Source: Sphingobacterium sp. SYP-B4668
Lineage (GTDB): Bacteria; Bacteroidota; Bacteroidia; Sphingobacteriales; Sphingobacteriaceae
Length of the DNA: 64,000 bases
Direction of reading: 5' to 3'
Assembly (NCBI RefSeq): GCF_027627455.1
Contig: NZ_CP115483.1
Coordinates: 5,146,001 to 5,210,000 of the forward strand
The number at the start of each line of letters is the position of its first letter. Within the stretch, counting starts at the first letter, position 1. Positions 34,114 to 43,383 of the stretch are shown piece after piece. The notes under the pieces are model-generated. The model was given only the letters and a program-made list of their open reading frames with translations, did not search any database and was not told the DNA's origin. Both the position numbers and the translations under genes were made by a program.

Positions 34114-36621
34114 TCACAGCATTTCTTTTATATCTATAAAATGGTATTCCTTTTGTTTTAATTCTTTAATCAGACGAGGCAACAAATCATAAAACTTATC
34201 CTTTCGTCTCGGATCGGTCCCCAAATGTACTAATATAATATGTCCATTTAATCCCCCATTCTCTTCCTTTTCAATCAACTGATTATAAATAGCTTGAGCT
34301 CCCATATATCGCTTTCCCATTTCGGGATAGGTATAGTCTGCTGGTGTACGTAGTCCAGGAGTAAAATTAATGACCTTAACCCCACCGTCACTCGCCCAAT
34401 CCACAATATCTTTATTATACCATTCATATGAAGGGAGAAAGTAGTTAGCCTTCTCTTTAATGACGCCAAATTTCTGTAATTTTTGATAATTCTGCTCCAA
34501 ATCCTGCAAAAATTCAACTTTACTTACTAAAGTTTGACTCCGATTAGCCCAATCACAATACAAGAGGTGCTCGTCGGAATGTGGCCCAATATAGTGCCCA
34601 CCCTTTATTATCCCCTTTGTAATGCCTGTTGTCCGCCTATTTGTTAGGAATCTACCTGTCAAAAAGAAGGCCCCTCTCACCTTTTCCCTGTCCAACGTTT
34701 TAAGGATCTTAGTCCCTCCATCGTAAAATTCATCGGCAGTGAATACCAACGCTATTTGCTTTTTAGAAGTATCTCCCTTGACAAGAGCCCCATAAGCATC
34801 TTTTATAAAATTCTGCTCAACGATCTCTTGTGAAGCCAAGAGATAAATCAACGATGCTGTACCATCCATCGTCGGCTCGTTGGTACTATAATCCCCATAA
34901 TCGTCGTGATACACGGCCAAGTCACTTTGGAATTCGGCATATTCATCAGCTTCATTCAGTTTTATACCGATCAAATTGTTGAATATAGAGGCATATACAG
35001 GCCCATCGACTAATCCGCCATCAATAGGATAGTTTCCTATTTTTGTAAATGCCGAATGAGGGTCAACAGGTGTATCTCCCCAAGCGGGTAGTCCATAGAC
35101 CATGCTCGTACCCCATGGATTGACCCCAAATAGCCAATCAATATTAGCCTGCTCAAGCGCCGCAAACTCCCGACTTCCAGTTAGCTCTCGATACCACTTG
35201 CATTGGATAGCAAATGCCACAGTTAGGTTGTTACTACACCACACAAAAGGCACTCCTCTATAAAAAGCATTTTCCCTAGCTCTATGCCATACATGCTCAA
35301 TTCCAGCTTTATAATATGACGTTAATGTATCTCGTCGTGCACTATCGGTTGATTTGGCCAGCTCATAGTGTCCAAGATTAATGAACGGGTAGTATTGGTA
35401 GTGGTTTGCAGTATCTCGAATCATCCAAGGTGTAATGGTCTCTTCATTGGCAAATGCAAATGCTCTATCGGCAAATTTTGAATCGCCTGTTCTCGCAAAC
35501 ATATTAGCTAACGCCAGTTGCATATCATCTACCCAATTATCTTCTGCATAGATATAAGGAGACTTAACGGACACCGTTTGTGTGACGCCAGGCTTTAGGT
35601 CAGCATAGTTCAACGCTGTCTTTGCTTTTTTATCCAACATGTCGGAGTAGTCGCTATCTATTTGTTCAAAAAGTATACTACCTAAATTAAATGCACTAGA
35701 AAATTTGGCAGCAGTTGAACTTGTACCCGTTGTATTATTTAAGAACTTGCCTCTTCGTTGCGGTTCCCCATCAATAAAATAAACCGGACGTTCATTGCCT
35801 CTTCCGTAAAAAGGATCCTCTTTTGGTATACGCATGCTGGCGTGATCTCGATCATCGGCAATCTGATTGTACATCTGATCTGCCTTTGGATGCATTTTGA
35901 GAAGCCAATCCAAGCCCCATTTTGCTTCATCCAATACATCCGCAATTCCATTCCGCCCATCTAATCCGTTCGCTTGCTTGCTATCTCCAAATACTGTTGG
36001 GAAATCACGATACGCTGCCAATAGGTGATAAGTAGCATTGGCTGAAGTCGTCGAATATTGGAGATAATCGGACGCATCGTGCCAACCTCCCCCGGCGTCA
36101 ATCCTTGTGCTATCAGGAATGCCAACTTTCTTAGCATACATTGTAAAACCATCATGGGTATGGCAACTGTCCTTCAGAAAGGGATTGAACAACGTGCGTT
36201 GCTGCCGCATATACCGAAGCACAAAGTCAGTAGTGCCCTTATATACATCTTTATTGATTTTGAAGACGACAGAGCGGGTATCGCCAGTCTTTATGTAATA
36301 CTCACCTTCCGCTTTAAATTCTGAAAAATCCAAACGTAACGAATTTGCAAATGGACCATAGGCTCCAAAGTTTTCACTCGCTTTGCCTTTATAAACTACT
36401 TTAAGTGTATGCTTTTCAATCACTTCAAACGAAGTAGGTATTACAACACCTTTAGAAACCCAAACAGCTACCTTCGGGGAAGATGGTATATAGCCAAGTT
36501 GATTGACCCGAATCCAAGACAGCTCTCTTGAACTAGCGTTATTAAAAGTAAAAACAGCAAAAACAAGCAAAATAAATTGCAAGCAAATAGCTCTAGATAT
36601 ATTCAAACTCCTCTCAATCAT
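34114..36621 (-). CDS. GH9 glycosidase fused to a polysaccharide deacetylase (NodB) domain
   Basis: 835 aa with a signal segment. Residues about 33-125 are the cellulase N-terminal Ig-like domain (IRVNQLGYIPSSPK). The GH9 (alpha/alpha)6 barrel spans about 130-605: GGWHDASDYLQY holds the base aspartates (Asp182, Asp185) and YGDYSTNEPTMDGTA the acid Glu582. From about 622 comes a NodB/CE4-like domain with TADE (Asp630), HSDEH (His681, His685) and a late ILVHL (His799). GH9 includes endoglucanases and exo-glucosaminidases; coupled to a deacetylase in a murein locus, a role in N-deacetylating and trimming amino-sugar glycan is the best guess. No membrane anchor beyond the signal peptide. 11 bp separate it from the upstream gene. 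Confidence 0.85.
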   Translation of the reverse strand: MIERSLNISRAICLQFILLVFAVFTFNNASSRELSWIRVNQLGYIPSSPKVAVWVSKGVVIPTSFEVIEKHTLKVVYKGKASENFGAYGPFANSLRLDFSEFKAEGEYYIKTGDTRSVVFKINKDVYKGTTDFVLRYMRQQRTLFNPFLKDSCHTHDGFTMYAKKVGIPDSTRIDAGGGWHDASDYLQYSTTSANATYHLLAAYRDFPTVFGDSKQANGLDGRNGIADVLDEAKWGLDWLLKMHPKADQMYNQIADDRDHASMRIPKEDPFYGRGNERPVYFIDGEPQRRGKFLNNTTGTSSTAAKFSSAFNLGSILFEQIDSDYSDMLDKKAKTALNYADLKPGVTQTVSVKSPYIYAEDNWVDDMQLALANMFARTGDSKFADRAFAFANEETITPWMIRDTANHYQYYPFINLGHYELAKSTDSARRDTLTSYYKAGIEHVWHRARENAFYRGVPFVWCSNNLTVAFAIQCKWYRELTGSREFAALEQANIDWLFGVNPWGTSMVYGLPAWGDTPVDPHSAFTKIGNYPIDGGLVDGPVYASIFNNLIGIKLNEADEYAEFQSDLAVYHDDYGDYSTNEPTMDGTASLIYLLASQEIVEQNFIKDAYGALVKGDTSKKQIALVFTADEFYDGGTKILKTLDREKVRGAFFLTGRFLTNRRTTGITKGIIKGGHYIGPHSDEHLLYCDWANRSQTLVSKVEFLQDLEQNYQKLQKFGVIKEKANYFLPSYEWYNKDIVDWASDGGVKVINFTPGLRTPADYTYPEMGKRYMGAQAIYNQLIEKEENGGLNGHIILVHLGTDPRRKDKFYDLLPRLIKELKQKEYHFIDIKEML

Positions 36622-36632
36622 CTTTGTCTGGG

Positions 36633-38495
36633 CTAAGGTTGATATGATAAAGAAATGATCTTCCCATCCATAGTACTTACAATAATACTATTTTTTTTGC
36701 TTATTAATATAGGATTAACCATACCATTGGAAACTTTATACTGCCAAGCCACTTCGCCTGACTGTGCATTGACTGCCGAAACCAACCCAGAATGACTTGG
36801 CACAAACACGTAATTACCGTTCGACACGAGAGCCGAAGGGCTAAGTTCATAAGGCAATTGCAATTTTGATTTCCAAACGATCTGCATAGTGTTGTCATAC
36901 GGCGATATTCCGAGGAGTTCTCCATCCATTGTCTTTACATAGATAGTTTTTCCATCCTTAGATACCCCCATAGACTCCCGCACGCGAAACGGATCTTTCT
37001 TCTCTCTCCAAATTACTTTTCCTGTTTCTAAATCCAAGGCAGTCATATATCGATCTGGAGCAACTATAAAGACTCGTTCATTTGAAACTACAGGATAACA
37101 GGCTGCCGCAGAAAACATTCGATTGGCATGTCCGTTGTTCCACTCCCATTCCAGCGCTCCACTATATTTATTAAGTGCATAAAATCCATTTCCCCATGAA
37201 CCAAAAATCACTTTATCTGCAGCTATTGTCGGTAGTGTAGAGACATATCCTTTCACTTTATCAAAAACCCATTTAACCTTTCCAGATTTCACTTCAACAG
37301 CCCTAAATGTACCGTCAGAACCTCCAATATAGGCAATGCCGCGATTAATTACCGGCGATCCTAAAACAGCCTTTGCCGTTTTCAACTCCCACAAGAGAGC
37401 TCCTGTTCTAGCGTTGATCCCGTAAATGCAATGATCAGAAGAGCCTACCACTACAATATCTTTCCAAACTGCCGGGGTAGAGTACACCTTACCTTTGGTA
37501 GCAAACCTCCAGACCCGCTCACCAGTATTGATATTCAGGGCTATAACCTGACCAGCGGTATTTGCAGTAATCAACAACTTGTCATAGTAAGCCATACCTG
37601 TTCCGATATCGCTAGCATCTTCAAATGTCCAATTGACCCTGACTTGGTTCTGATATTGTGTATTGATTTGAAAACTTGGTCTTGGATAAGCTTTCCGATC
37701 CGCCAGAAAATGATGATGTCTTAACTCGATTTCAGCCCACGACGCAGCCGGTACTTCTCCCGGCTTTTTCACTTGATAGATTACTCGATCCTTTGATACA
37801 GTAACAATATTATACCCACCAATACTATCCTTGGCCCTTAGATTCGATCGCCCCATAACACCAGGAATTCCCTCCCAATCGTATAACATATTCGCATGTC
37901 CATGACCGCAGAGTGCTAGCTGGACATTCCTTTGCTTAATTCGATCAATAGCTTCATACCAATTGTTTAGCGAAGAATCCTGTGGATAGTGATTAATATA
38001 GATTAAAGGCGTCTCGGTATCTGGATTCGCTTCGAAGACAGAATCCATCCACACTAGGTTTTCACGTGGAATCTGACCTGGGCTCATGCGCATATTCGGA
38101 CCGGAGTTGGTCCCCATAAACATAAACCCTTTATGTCTAAAAAAGAAAGTCTCTCCTCCAAACACAGTCCTAAACGTATTAGCACCATTTTCAGACCAAT
38201 TACCATCGTGATTGCCCGGTATTACATACCACGGCAATTGTAGACTATCCAAAATTTGCTTTGCCAATTTCAATTCAGCATCTGCGCCAAACTCGGTGAT
38301 GTCTCCTGAAAGAATTACAAAATCAATCTCTCCTTGATTATTTAAATCATTAACTGTCCTACGCAAATCATCTGCTCCCGTAGCTCCCCCGATATGAGTA
38401 TCCGTGACATGTGCAAACTTGAAAGATTGCGCGTAGCCTTCAACAAAAGAAAAGAGAAAAACAATATATAATATACCCTGCCAGATGAACCTCAT
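36633..38495 (-). CDS. Secreted metallophosphoesterase fused to a PQQ-type beta-propeller
   Basis: 620 aa with a signal peptide (ends near GYAQ, residue 23). The N-terminal half is a calcineurin-like phosphoesterase: HVTDTHIGG, SGDITEFGAD, IPGNHDGNW, INHYPQDSS and CGHGHANML. From about residue 290 on are repeated propeller blades of the BamB/PQQ kind (ALNINTGERVWRFATKGKVYS, GINARTGALLWELKTAK, ALDLETGKVIWREK, AVNAQSGEVAWQYK). The substrate is unknown. It lies inside the murein locus between the GH9 and GHL10 genes with short gaps (11 and 16 bp), so it is co-transcribed with them. Removal of phosphate or phospho-substituents from wall material would be speculation. Confidence 0.85.
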   Translation of the reverse strand: MRFIWQGILYIVFLFSFVEGYAQSFKFAHVTDTHIGGATGADDLRRTVNDLNNQGEIDFVILSGDITEFGADAELKLAKQILDSLQLPWYVIPGNHDGNWSENGANTFRTVFGGETFFFRHKGFMFMGTNSGPNMRMSPGQIPRENLVWMDSVFEANPDTETPLIYINHYPQDSSLNNWYEAIDRIKQRNVQLALCGHGHANMLYDWEGIPGVMGRSNLRAKDSIGGYNIVTVSKDRVIYQVKKPGEVPAASWAEIELRHHHFLADRKAYPRPSFQINTQYQNQVRVNWTFEDASDIGTGMAYYDKLLITANTAGQVIALNINTGERVWRFATKGKVYSTPAVWKDIVVVGSSDHCIYGINARTGALLWELKTAKAVLGSPVINRGIAYIGGSDGTFRAVEVKSGKVKWVFDKVKGYVSTLPTIAADKVIFGSWGNGFYALNKYSGALEWEWNNGHANRMFSAAACYPVVSNERVFIVAPDRYMTALDLETGKVIWREKKDPFRVRESMGVSKDGKTIYVKTMDGELLGISPYDNTMQIVWKSKLQLPYELSPSALVSNGNYVFVPSHSGLVSAVNAQSGEVAWQYKVSNGMVNPILISKKNSIIVSTMDGKIISLSYQP

Positions 38496-38511
38496 AATTT
38501 AAACCCTTCTA

Positions 38512-39972
38512 TTATTTTTTTTCAATAGCAGAGGAGCGATCGCTCTCCTGATTATCCACATTCAATGTTGATACTGAGTAGAGCCCTTTTGCTGTAATCT
38601 CAATTCCCGAGTTCTTAGTAATAGTCAACACTTTTCCCTTCTCATCTTTGTTCGCAAAATAATAGACTATCGACTTTACGTCCCCAGACGCATTCCATTT
38701 CAATTGAGTTCCCTCGATCCGGACGTTAGTCGGAGCGGGTGGAACAGGCGCTACACCTCTTCCTAGAAATGGCATTACAACTTTGTCTTTATAAATCGAA
38801 GCCAACTTATCCGTAATACCAATTTTATTCATAGTTATGTATTTCGCACTATACATGGCATTGCCGAGCACACGTGTATCTCTATTAGTCAAATCAAATT
38901 GTTTTTGCAGTTCATCTGTGGATTGAAAAGCTGCAGGTGCAGTTGCATCTCCAAATTTGTAATAACCATGTCCAATCATCACCGCTGCCTTATACCGATT
39001 TTGTGCCCAAAAAGCTAAATTTGCTTGAAAATCATTAGACTTGTTACCAATCTCCTGATACAATTGAGGCATCACGATATCTATCCATCCTTCTTGACAC
39101 CATTTAACAACATCTGCAAACAGGGTATTATAATTGTAATCCCTACTGGGCGCCGGAGATACAGAAAAAACAACAGCTGGCTTAGTGGCTACGATTATAT
39201 CATATACAGCTTTAATTGCCTTGTCTACATTTCCTCTTCTAAAGTCTTGGACATTACTATATCCTTGACCATACTTAGTAAAATCAGTTTGATCGGAAAC
39301 CATTTGCCCCGCACTTGAAGGATCTGGATAAAAATAGTCATCAAAATGGATTCCGTCAATATCATATTTCGTGATTATATCTTTAACGATATCGGCCAAT
39401 CTCTGTCTAACTTCAGGGACTGCTGGGTTATAAATCTGAATCTTTTCATGATCGACAACCCATTCAGACTTTACTGACGTATGAAGAGCGGGGTATTGAG
39501 ACCCAGTACCTGTCCTAGTTGCTATACGATATGGATTCATCCATGCATGAAATTCTATATCTCTGGCATGCGCTTCATCAATCATGAATTTAAGCACGTC
39601 ATAACCGGGGTCTTTACCACGAGTACCAGTTATGGCTACACTCCAAGGCTCATATGGAGAGTTATAGAACGCATCCCCCATTGGCTTGACCTGAAAAAAT
39701 ATAGTATTAATATTAAGACTTTTAAACTTTTCAAGGTAATTTATGTATTGTTGTTTTTGGCTGGCCACATTATAATCCGTCTGAGGCCAATCCAATCCCC
39801 ACGCTGTCGTCATCCATACCGAGCGCATCTCCTTTTTAGGAAACGAAAGTAAAGGACCTGTGATAGGCGGATCTGGATTAGGGACGTCCGGTCCATCTGT
39901 TTTTTTACTACACGCATTTAATAACAGTGCTGTACACACCACGATGACGATATATAAAGAATTTCTTCTCAT
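38512..39972 (-). CDS. GHL10 (DigH-like) glycoside hydrolase lipoprotein, copy 1
   Basis: 486 aa. Lipoprotein signal ending LLLNAC (Cys21). The GHL10/DUF187 TIM barrel runs from about residue 48 to 395: EMRSVWMTTAWGLDWP, NTIFFQVKPMGDAFYNS, and the signature DIDGIHFDDYFYPDPS with the paired aspartates. The C-terminal 90 residues look like a fibronectin-III or similar beta domain. E. coli DigH (YddW), the characterised relative, cuts peptide-free peptidoglycan glycan strands, which fits the neighbours here (MurQ, NamZ, amidase). A hairpin lies between it and the upstream DUF4623 gene. A second copy is at 60846. Confidence 0.87.
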   Translation of the reverse strand: MRRNSLYIVIVVCTALLLNACSKKTDGPDVPNPDPPITGPLLSFPKKEMRSVWMTTAWGLDWPQTDYNVASQKQQYINYLEKFKSLNINTIFFQVKPMGDAFYNSPYEPWSVAITGTRGKDPGYDVLKFMIDEAHARDIEFHAWMNPYRIATRTGTGSQYPALHTSVKSEWVVDHEKIQIYNPAVPEVRQRLADIVKDIITKYDIDGIHFDDYFYPDPSSAGQMVSDQTDFTKYGQGYSNVQDFRRGNVDKAIKAVYDIIVATKPAVVFSVSPAPSRDYNYNTLFADVVKWCQEGWIDIVMPQLYQEIGNKSNDFQANLAFWAQNRYKAAVMIGHGYYKFGDATAPAAFQSTDELQKQFDLTNRDTRVLGNAMYSAKYITMNKIGITDKLASIYKDKVVMPFLGRGVAPVPPAPTNVRIEGTQLKWNASGDVKSIVYYFANKDEKGKVLTITKNSGIEITAKGLYSVSTLNVDNQESDRSSAIEKK

Positions 39973-40024
39973 TTTTTCTATTTAACAATACATGAAAAAA
40001 GGGATAATGACCTACTCTAAAAAG

Positions 40025-40060
40025 TGGATAGAGCATTGTAAGCGAACATAACTCTATCCA
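40025..40060 (-). terminator. Weak terminator or attenuator after the DUF4623 gene
   Basis: On the minus strand TGGATAGAG pairs with CTCTATCCA (9 bp) around an 18-nt loop, followed by C and TTTTT. It sits in the 113-bp gap between the SusC-SusD-DUF4623 genes and the enzyme genes, so it may lower expression of the latter. Confidence 0.55.
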
Positions 40061-40085
40061 ATTTTCTAGATTTAAATCATAAAAA

Positions 40086-41522
40086 CTAATCTTCAGCAAC
40101 TTTCTTTGGGAATTCAAAGAAAACAAAACCAGCGTCACTTGCTGCAGAATACAACATCAAGGACTCGTCTTTACCTTGTCCATCCTTTTTCACATACCAA
40201 CCTGTTTGTGATGCTGGAGAAGTATTCACCGGTCCCATTAATGAATATTCAAATAGAGGTTTGATTGATACAGATGAGTTCAGATTTGCCAACGCTTCTG
40301 CTACGGTTCCCCCATTTGTGATATTGTAAACAATAAAATTCGTCGGTTCAGACCCGGTCCGGGCGGCTGTCGTCACAATAAGGTAGCGCTCTTCATTAAA
40401 ATAAATAACCCTTGCATCCGAACTTCTAATAGGAATTGCTGTTCTACTCATCGTAAATGAGGGCGCCCCACCTTCGTTTACTAATGACACTGGCGCATCA
40501 TGACCTGTAAAAATGTACTCTCCAGTATTTCCGATACGATTGTAAGAAGTCCATGACCCTGCTCCCGTGACAGGTATCGCGAAAACAAAAGGATCGCTTA
40601 CAACAGTATAATTAGAAACTTTTAGGCGCAGGACTTTGGTGGCAGCATTGTCTCCTAGAAACATGTAACCATTACCTTGGTCATCTAAACTGACCGAAAA
40701 ATTATCACCATGTCGAACTCCTGCCCCTGGAATTGTTCCAACATTAATATTAGCAATGACTTCCGGCGCAATACTTGGATCTGTCCAATGATATACTTTT
40801 AATGGACTCGCAGCAGTATTACTAGACAAGTTTACGACGTAGGAATGTCCATTTACCTGAGCTCCCATGTTCACCGTAAAAGTTCCTTGGGATACGCCTG
40901 TCATATTTAAAGTAAGAGGCTTTGTTTCATTATTTTTAAGGTCCGACACTTTAAGCAAGTGAGATCCCATTGCGTTACGTGTAACAATGAGCACATTCTG
41001 CCCGTCAAACCCGCTACCTCTTGTTGCGGCACCTGCAAAGGCCGCATAAATAGGGTTACCTAAGGGGTTACTCGTATAGTCAAATGTAACTCCTTTCTCA
41101 AAATCAGCTCCAAACACAGGGATTTTCAACCTCAATTTAGCTAAATACTCCCGATAGCGAGGTGCATTCGATACCTTTACGACGATTACCTTCTCTGACT
41201 CTCCTTCTTGAAAAGAAACTGGATAAGACTCTTTATCAAGCTGAGCCCCTTCGGTTAATTCCGCTTCAAACTTCAATTTAGAAAAATCCGTTTCAGGAAC
41301 AATCCTTGGAAAAGAGATTTCTTTTGTTGTTTCATTAACCGTTCCTTCCAATACTATATCTCCATTTGCACCTGCATTTACTATTTTTATAGATTTCAAG
41401 ACAGTCAGATTTGCCGATGTATCTAATGCTTCAGGCAGATCATCCTTACATGAGGTAAGGACCAGCAACACACAGAGTGTCGCAAGAAGCCCAATTTTTG
41501 AATTGTTATATATACTTTTCAT
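40086..41522 (-). CDS. Surface lipoprotein of the SusC/SusD operon (DUF4623-like)
   Basis: 478 aa. Lipoprotein signal with lipobox VLTSC. Residues about 35-125 resemble the N-terminal Ig-like domain common to surface glycan-binding proteins (SIKIVNAGANGDIVLEGTVNE ... FPRIVPETDFSKLKFEAEL). The rest is beta-rich, propeller-like in periodicity (KVLRLKVSNYTVV, YEYIFTGHDAP-like strands) and I place it with DUF4623 with moderate confidence. Third gene after susC and susD (27 bp after susD), the usual place for a SusE/F-like surface glycan-binding protein, so glycan capture outside the cell is the likely role. Confidence 0.65.
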   Translation of the reverse strand: MKSIYNNSKIGLLATLCVLLVLTSCKDDLPEALDTSANLTVLKSIKIVNAGANGDIVLEGTVNETTKEISFPRIVPETDFSKLKFEAELTEGAQLDKESYPVSFQEGESEKVIVVKVSNAPRYREYLAKLRLKIPVFGADFEKGVTFDYTSNPLGNPIYAAFAGAATRGSGFDGQNVLIVTRNAMGSHLLKVSDLKNNETKPLTLNMTGVSQGTFTVNMGAQVNGHSYVVNLSSNTAASPLKVYHWTDPSIAPEVIANINVGTIPGAGVRHGDNFSVSLDDQGNGYMFLGDNAATKVLRLKVSNYTVVSDPFVFAIPVTGAGSWTSYNRIGNTGEYIFTGHDAPVSLVNEGGAPSFTMSRTAIPIRSSDARVIYFNEERYLIVTTAARTGSEPTNFIVYNITNGGTVAEALANLNSSVSIKPLFEYSLMGPVNTSPASQTGWYVKKDGQGKDESLMLYSAASDAGFVFFEFPKKVAED

Positions 41523-41549
41523 TTTAATACAATCTAATAGTGTAGTTGA

Positions 41550-43376
41550 TTAGTTCTGCGGCCATCCCTCGGTTTGTTTTAATAGATAGCCTCTAGTAGA
41601 ATATTGATCGATCTGAACCAATCCAACAGGAGTTAAATAAGGATTGACGTTAGCTTGATTCAAGAAGGGTAGACGCGGCTTATTTATTGTGTTTTTGTAA
41701 AAACCATTCATTTGGGCACCATTAGTACCGTTGTAAATCGTCTCTTGCCCTAACACATTGACCACAGACAATACTCCAACATTTTTTGCAACCAATTCTG
41801 AAGGTAGTTCTGCACTAAAGTTTACCCAGCCTCCAGACAATAAATCTTTATTTAGATCATTATCCATATATTCCAACTTAGACCATCGTCTCAAATCAGA
41901 CAATCTAAACGTTTCAAACGCAAATTCTAGACGTCGTTCTCTTCTAATCTCCCAAAGTAATGGAGAAACGGTGGCATCTCTACTAGGGTCGTTCGGAATA
42001 TTGTCTATACTCAATGTTGCTAGTTGCTTGACGCCGCGATCGATGGCTTCTTGTGCAAGTGGACGTTTGCGAATTTTATTAATTGATTTGTCTATATCAT
42101 CTGATGTCAATGCAGCACCACCAAAAGTCTCCAACTCAGCCTTTGCCTCTATCCAATTTAAAAGGACTTCAGCATAACGTAATACAGGAGCATCCGTTTC
42201 ATTTTTATTACCAGTAAATTCTGCAGGCAATGTTTTCCCCTCTACTTTGACCATTTTTTCGACATCACGGGGAAGATATTTTGTGATATATACCATTGCC
42301 CCTTTATTTAAAGGATTGGGCTTACTGTAAAAAGTCGCTTCAAATCTAGGATCGCGAGTCTTAATCAAATTACTCAAATCGAACTTATTAGCGTTCATTT
42401 CTGAAGAATTTTCCCAAGAATAACCATCCGTACAGAGATAAGCCTTCATCAAATCAGAAGTTGGACCGTTATTGGTTGACTCTTGCAAGTTTCCAGCAGA
42501 AGCAACAGAATGCGTGACACCCACCGTAGCATCATACGTCCGATACAAAATCATCTCTTTGTTACCCTTCAAATCTTTTGAAGTAAATAATGTCTTATAA
42601 TCTGTTACAATATCGTATTTACCGCTAGAAATCACCAGACTACCGGCTTCCTCGGCAAGTTCGTAGAACTTTTTTGCCCGATCCTGATTCTTGTAGTAAT
42701 ACTTTTGCCAACTAGCTTCATACAAAGCTAGGCGAGAAACAAAACCCGCAGCTATGTATCGGTTTAGATTTTGGTCACCATCGTTCAACCTAATATTTTG
42801 CAATGCAAACTTCCAATCTTCGTACACCGCATCCATAACAGCGTTACGAGAATCTCTTGGTTTATATAGGGCATCTAAATCTAAATCGGAGACGACATGA
42901 TCATAGTAGGGTATATCTCCGAAGGACTGCACTAACGTTGCATATCTGAAACCTCTAAAGAATTTTCCAACTCCTGTCCAGTGAGCTTTGGCCTCGGGAG
43001 TAAGAATACTAGTCATTTTCTCTTCAATCCGATCCAACATAATATTTAATGAAACAATTGTAGTATAACTCCAAATCGAACTATTCGGTACAGATCTCGT
43101 AAAATTCATCTGATTTCCAAGTATAACCATATCATCACTATTAGTGAAACCAATCAATGGAGACCCACCACCAGAAAATCCACTTTCATATCCCACAAAA
43201 AATTCTGTATAATATTTATTGGCATAGAGTCTCACCATATCTTCACTTATCCATGCATTGACGTTATCGTCCAAAGTCGTCAATGGAGGTCGATCTAGAA
43301 ATTTTTCACAACTAGAGAATAAAAGCACTAGAGCCACTACCGCAGATATATATTTAGTTTTCATCTTTTTCATCAT
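41550..43376 (-). CDS. RagB/SusD family outer-membrane lipoprotein, pair 1
   Basis: 608 aa. Lipobox LLFSSC, then EKFLDRPPLTTLDD, the usual SusD opening. Helical TPR-like body with SRLALYEASWQKYYYK, and the C-terminal motifs APVLRYAEVLLNWIEAKAEL and IRRERRLEFAFETFRLSDLRRW. SusD lids the SusC barrel and binds the oligosaccharide outside the cell. Seven bp after susC, one transcript. Confidence 0.94.
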   Translation of the reverse strand: MMKKMKTKYISAVVALVLLFSSCEKFLDRPPLTTLDDNVNAWISEDMVRLYANKYYTEFFVGYESGFSGGGSPLIGFTNSDDMVILGNQMNFTRSVPNSSIWSYTTIVSLNIMLDRIEEKMTSILTPEAKAHWTGVGKFFRGFRYATLVQSFGDIPYYDHVVSDLDLDALYKPRDSRNAVMDAVYEDWKFALQNIRLNDGDQNLNRYIAAGFVSRLALYEASWQKYYYKNQDRAKKFYELAEEAGSLVISSGKYDIVTDYKTLFTSKDLKGNKEMILYRTYDATVGVTHSVASAGNLQESTNNGPTSDLMKAYLCTDGYSWENSSEMNANKFDLSNLIKTRDPRFEATFYSKPNPLNKGAMVYITKYLPRDVEKMVKVEGKTLPAEFTGNKNETDAPVLRYAEVLLNWIEAKAELETFGGAALTSDDIDKSINKIRKRPLAQEAIDRGVKQLATLSIDNIPNDPSRDATVSPLLWEIRRERRLEFAFETFRLSDLRRWSKLEYMDNDLNKDLLSGGWVNFSAELPSELVAKNVGVLSVVNVLGQETIYNGTNGAQMNGFYKNTINKPRLPFLNQANVNPYLTPVGLVQIDQYSTRGYLLKQTEGWPQN

Positions 43377-43383
43377 TTAACGG

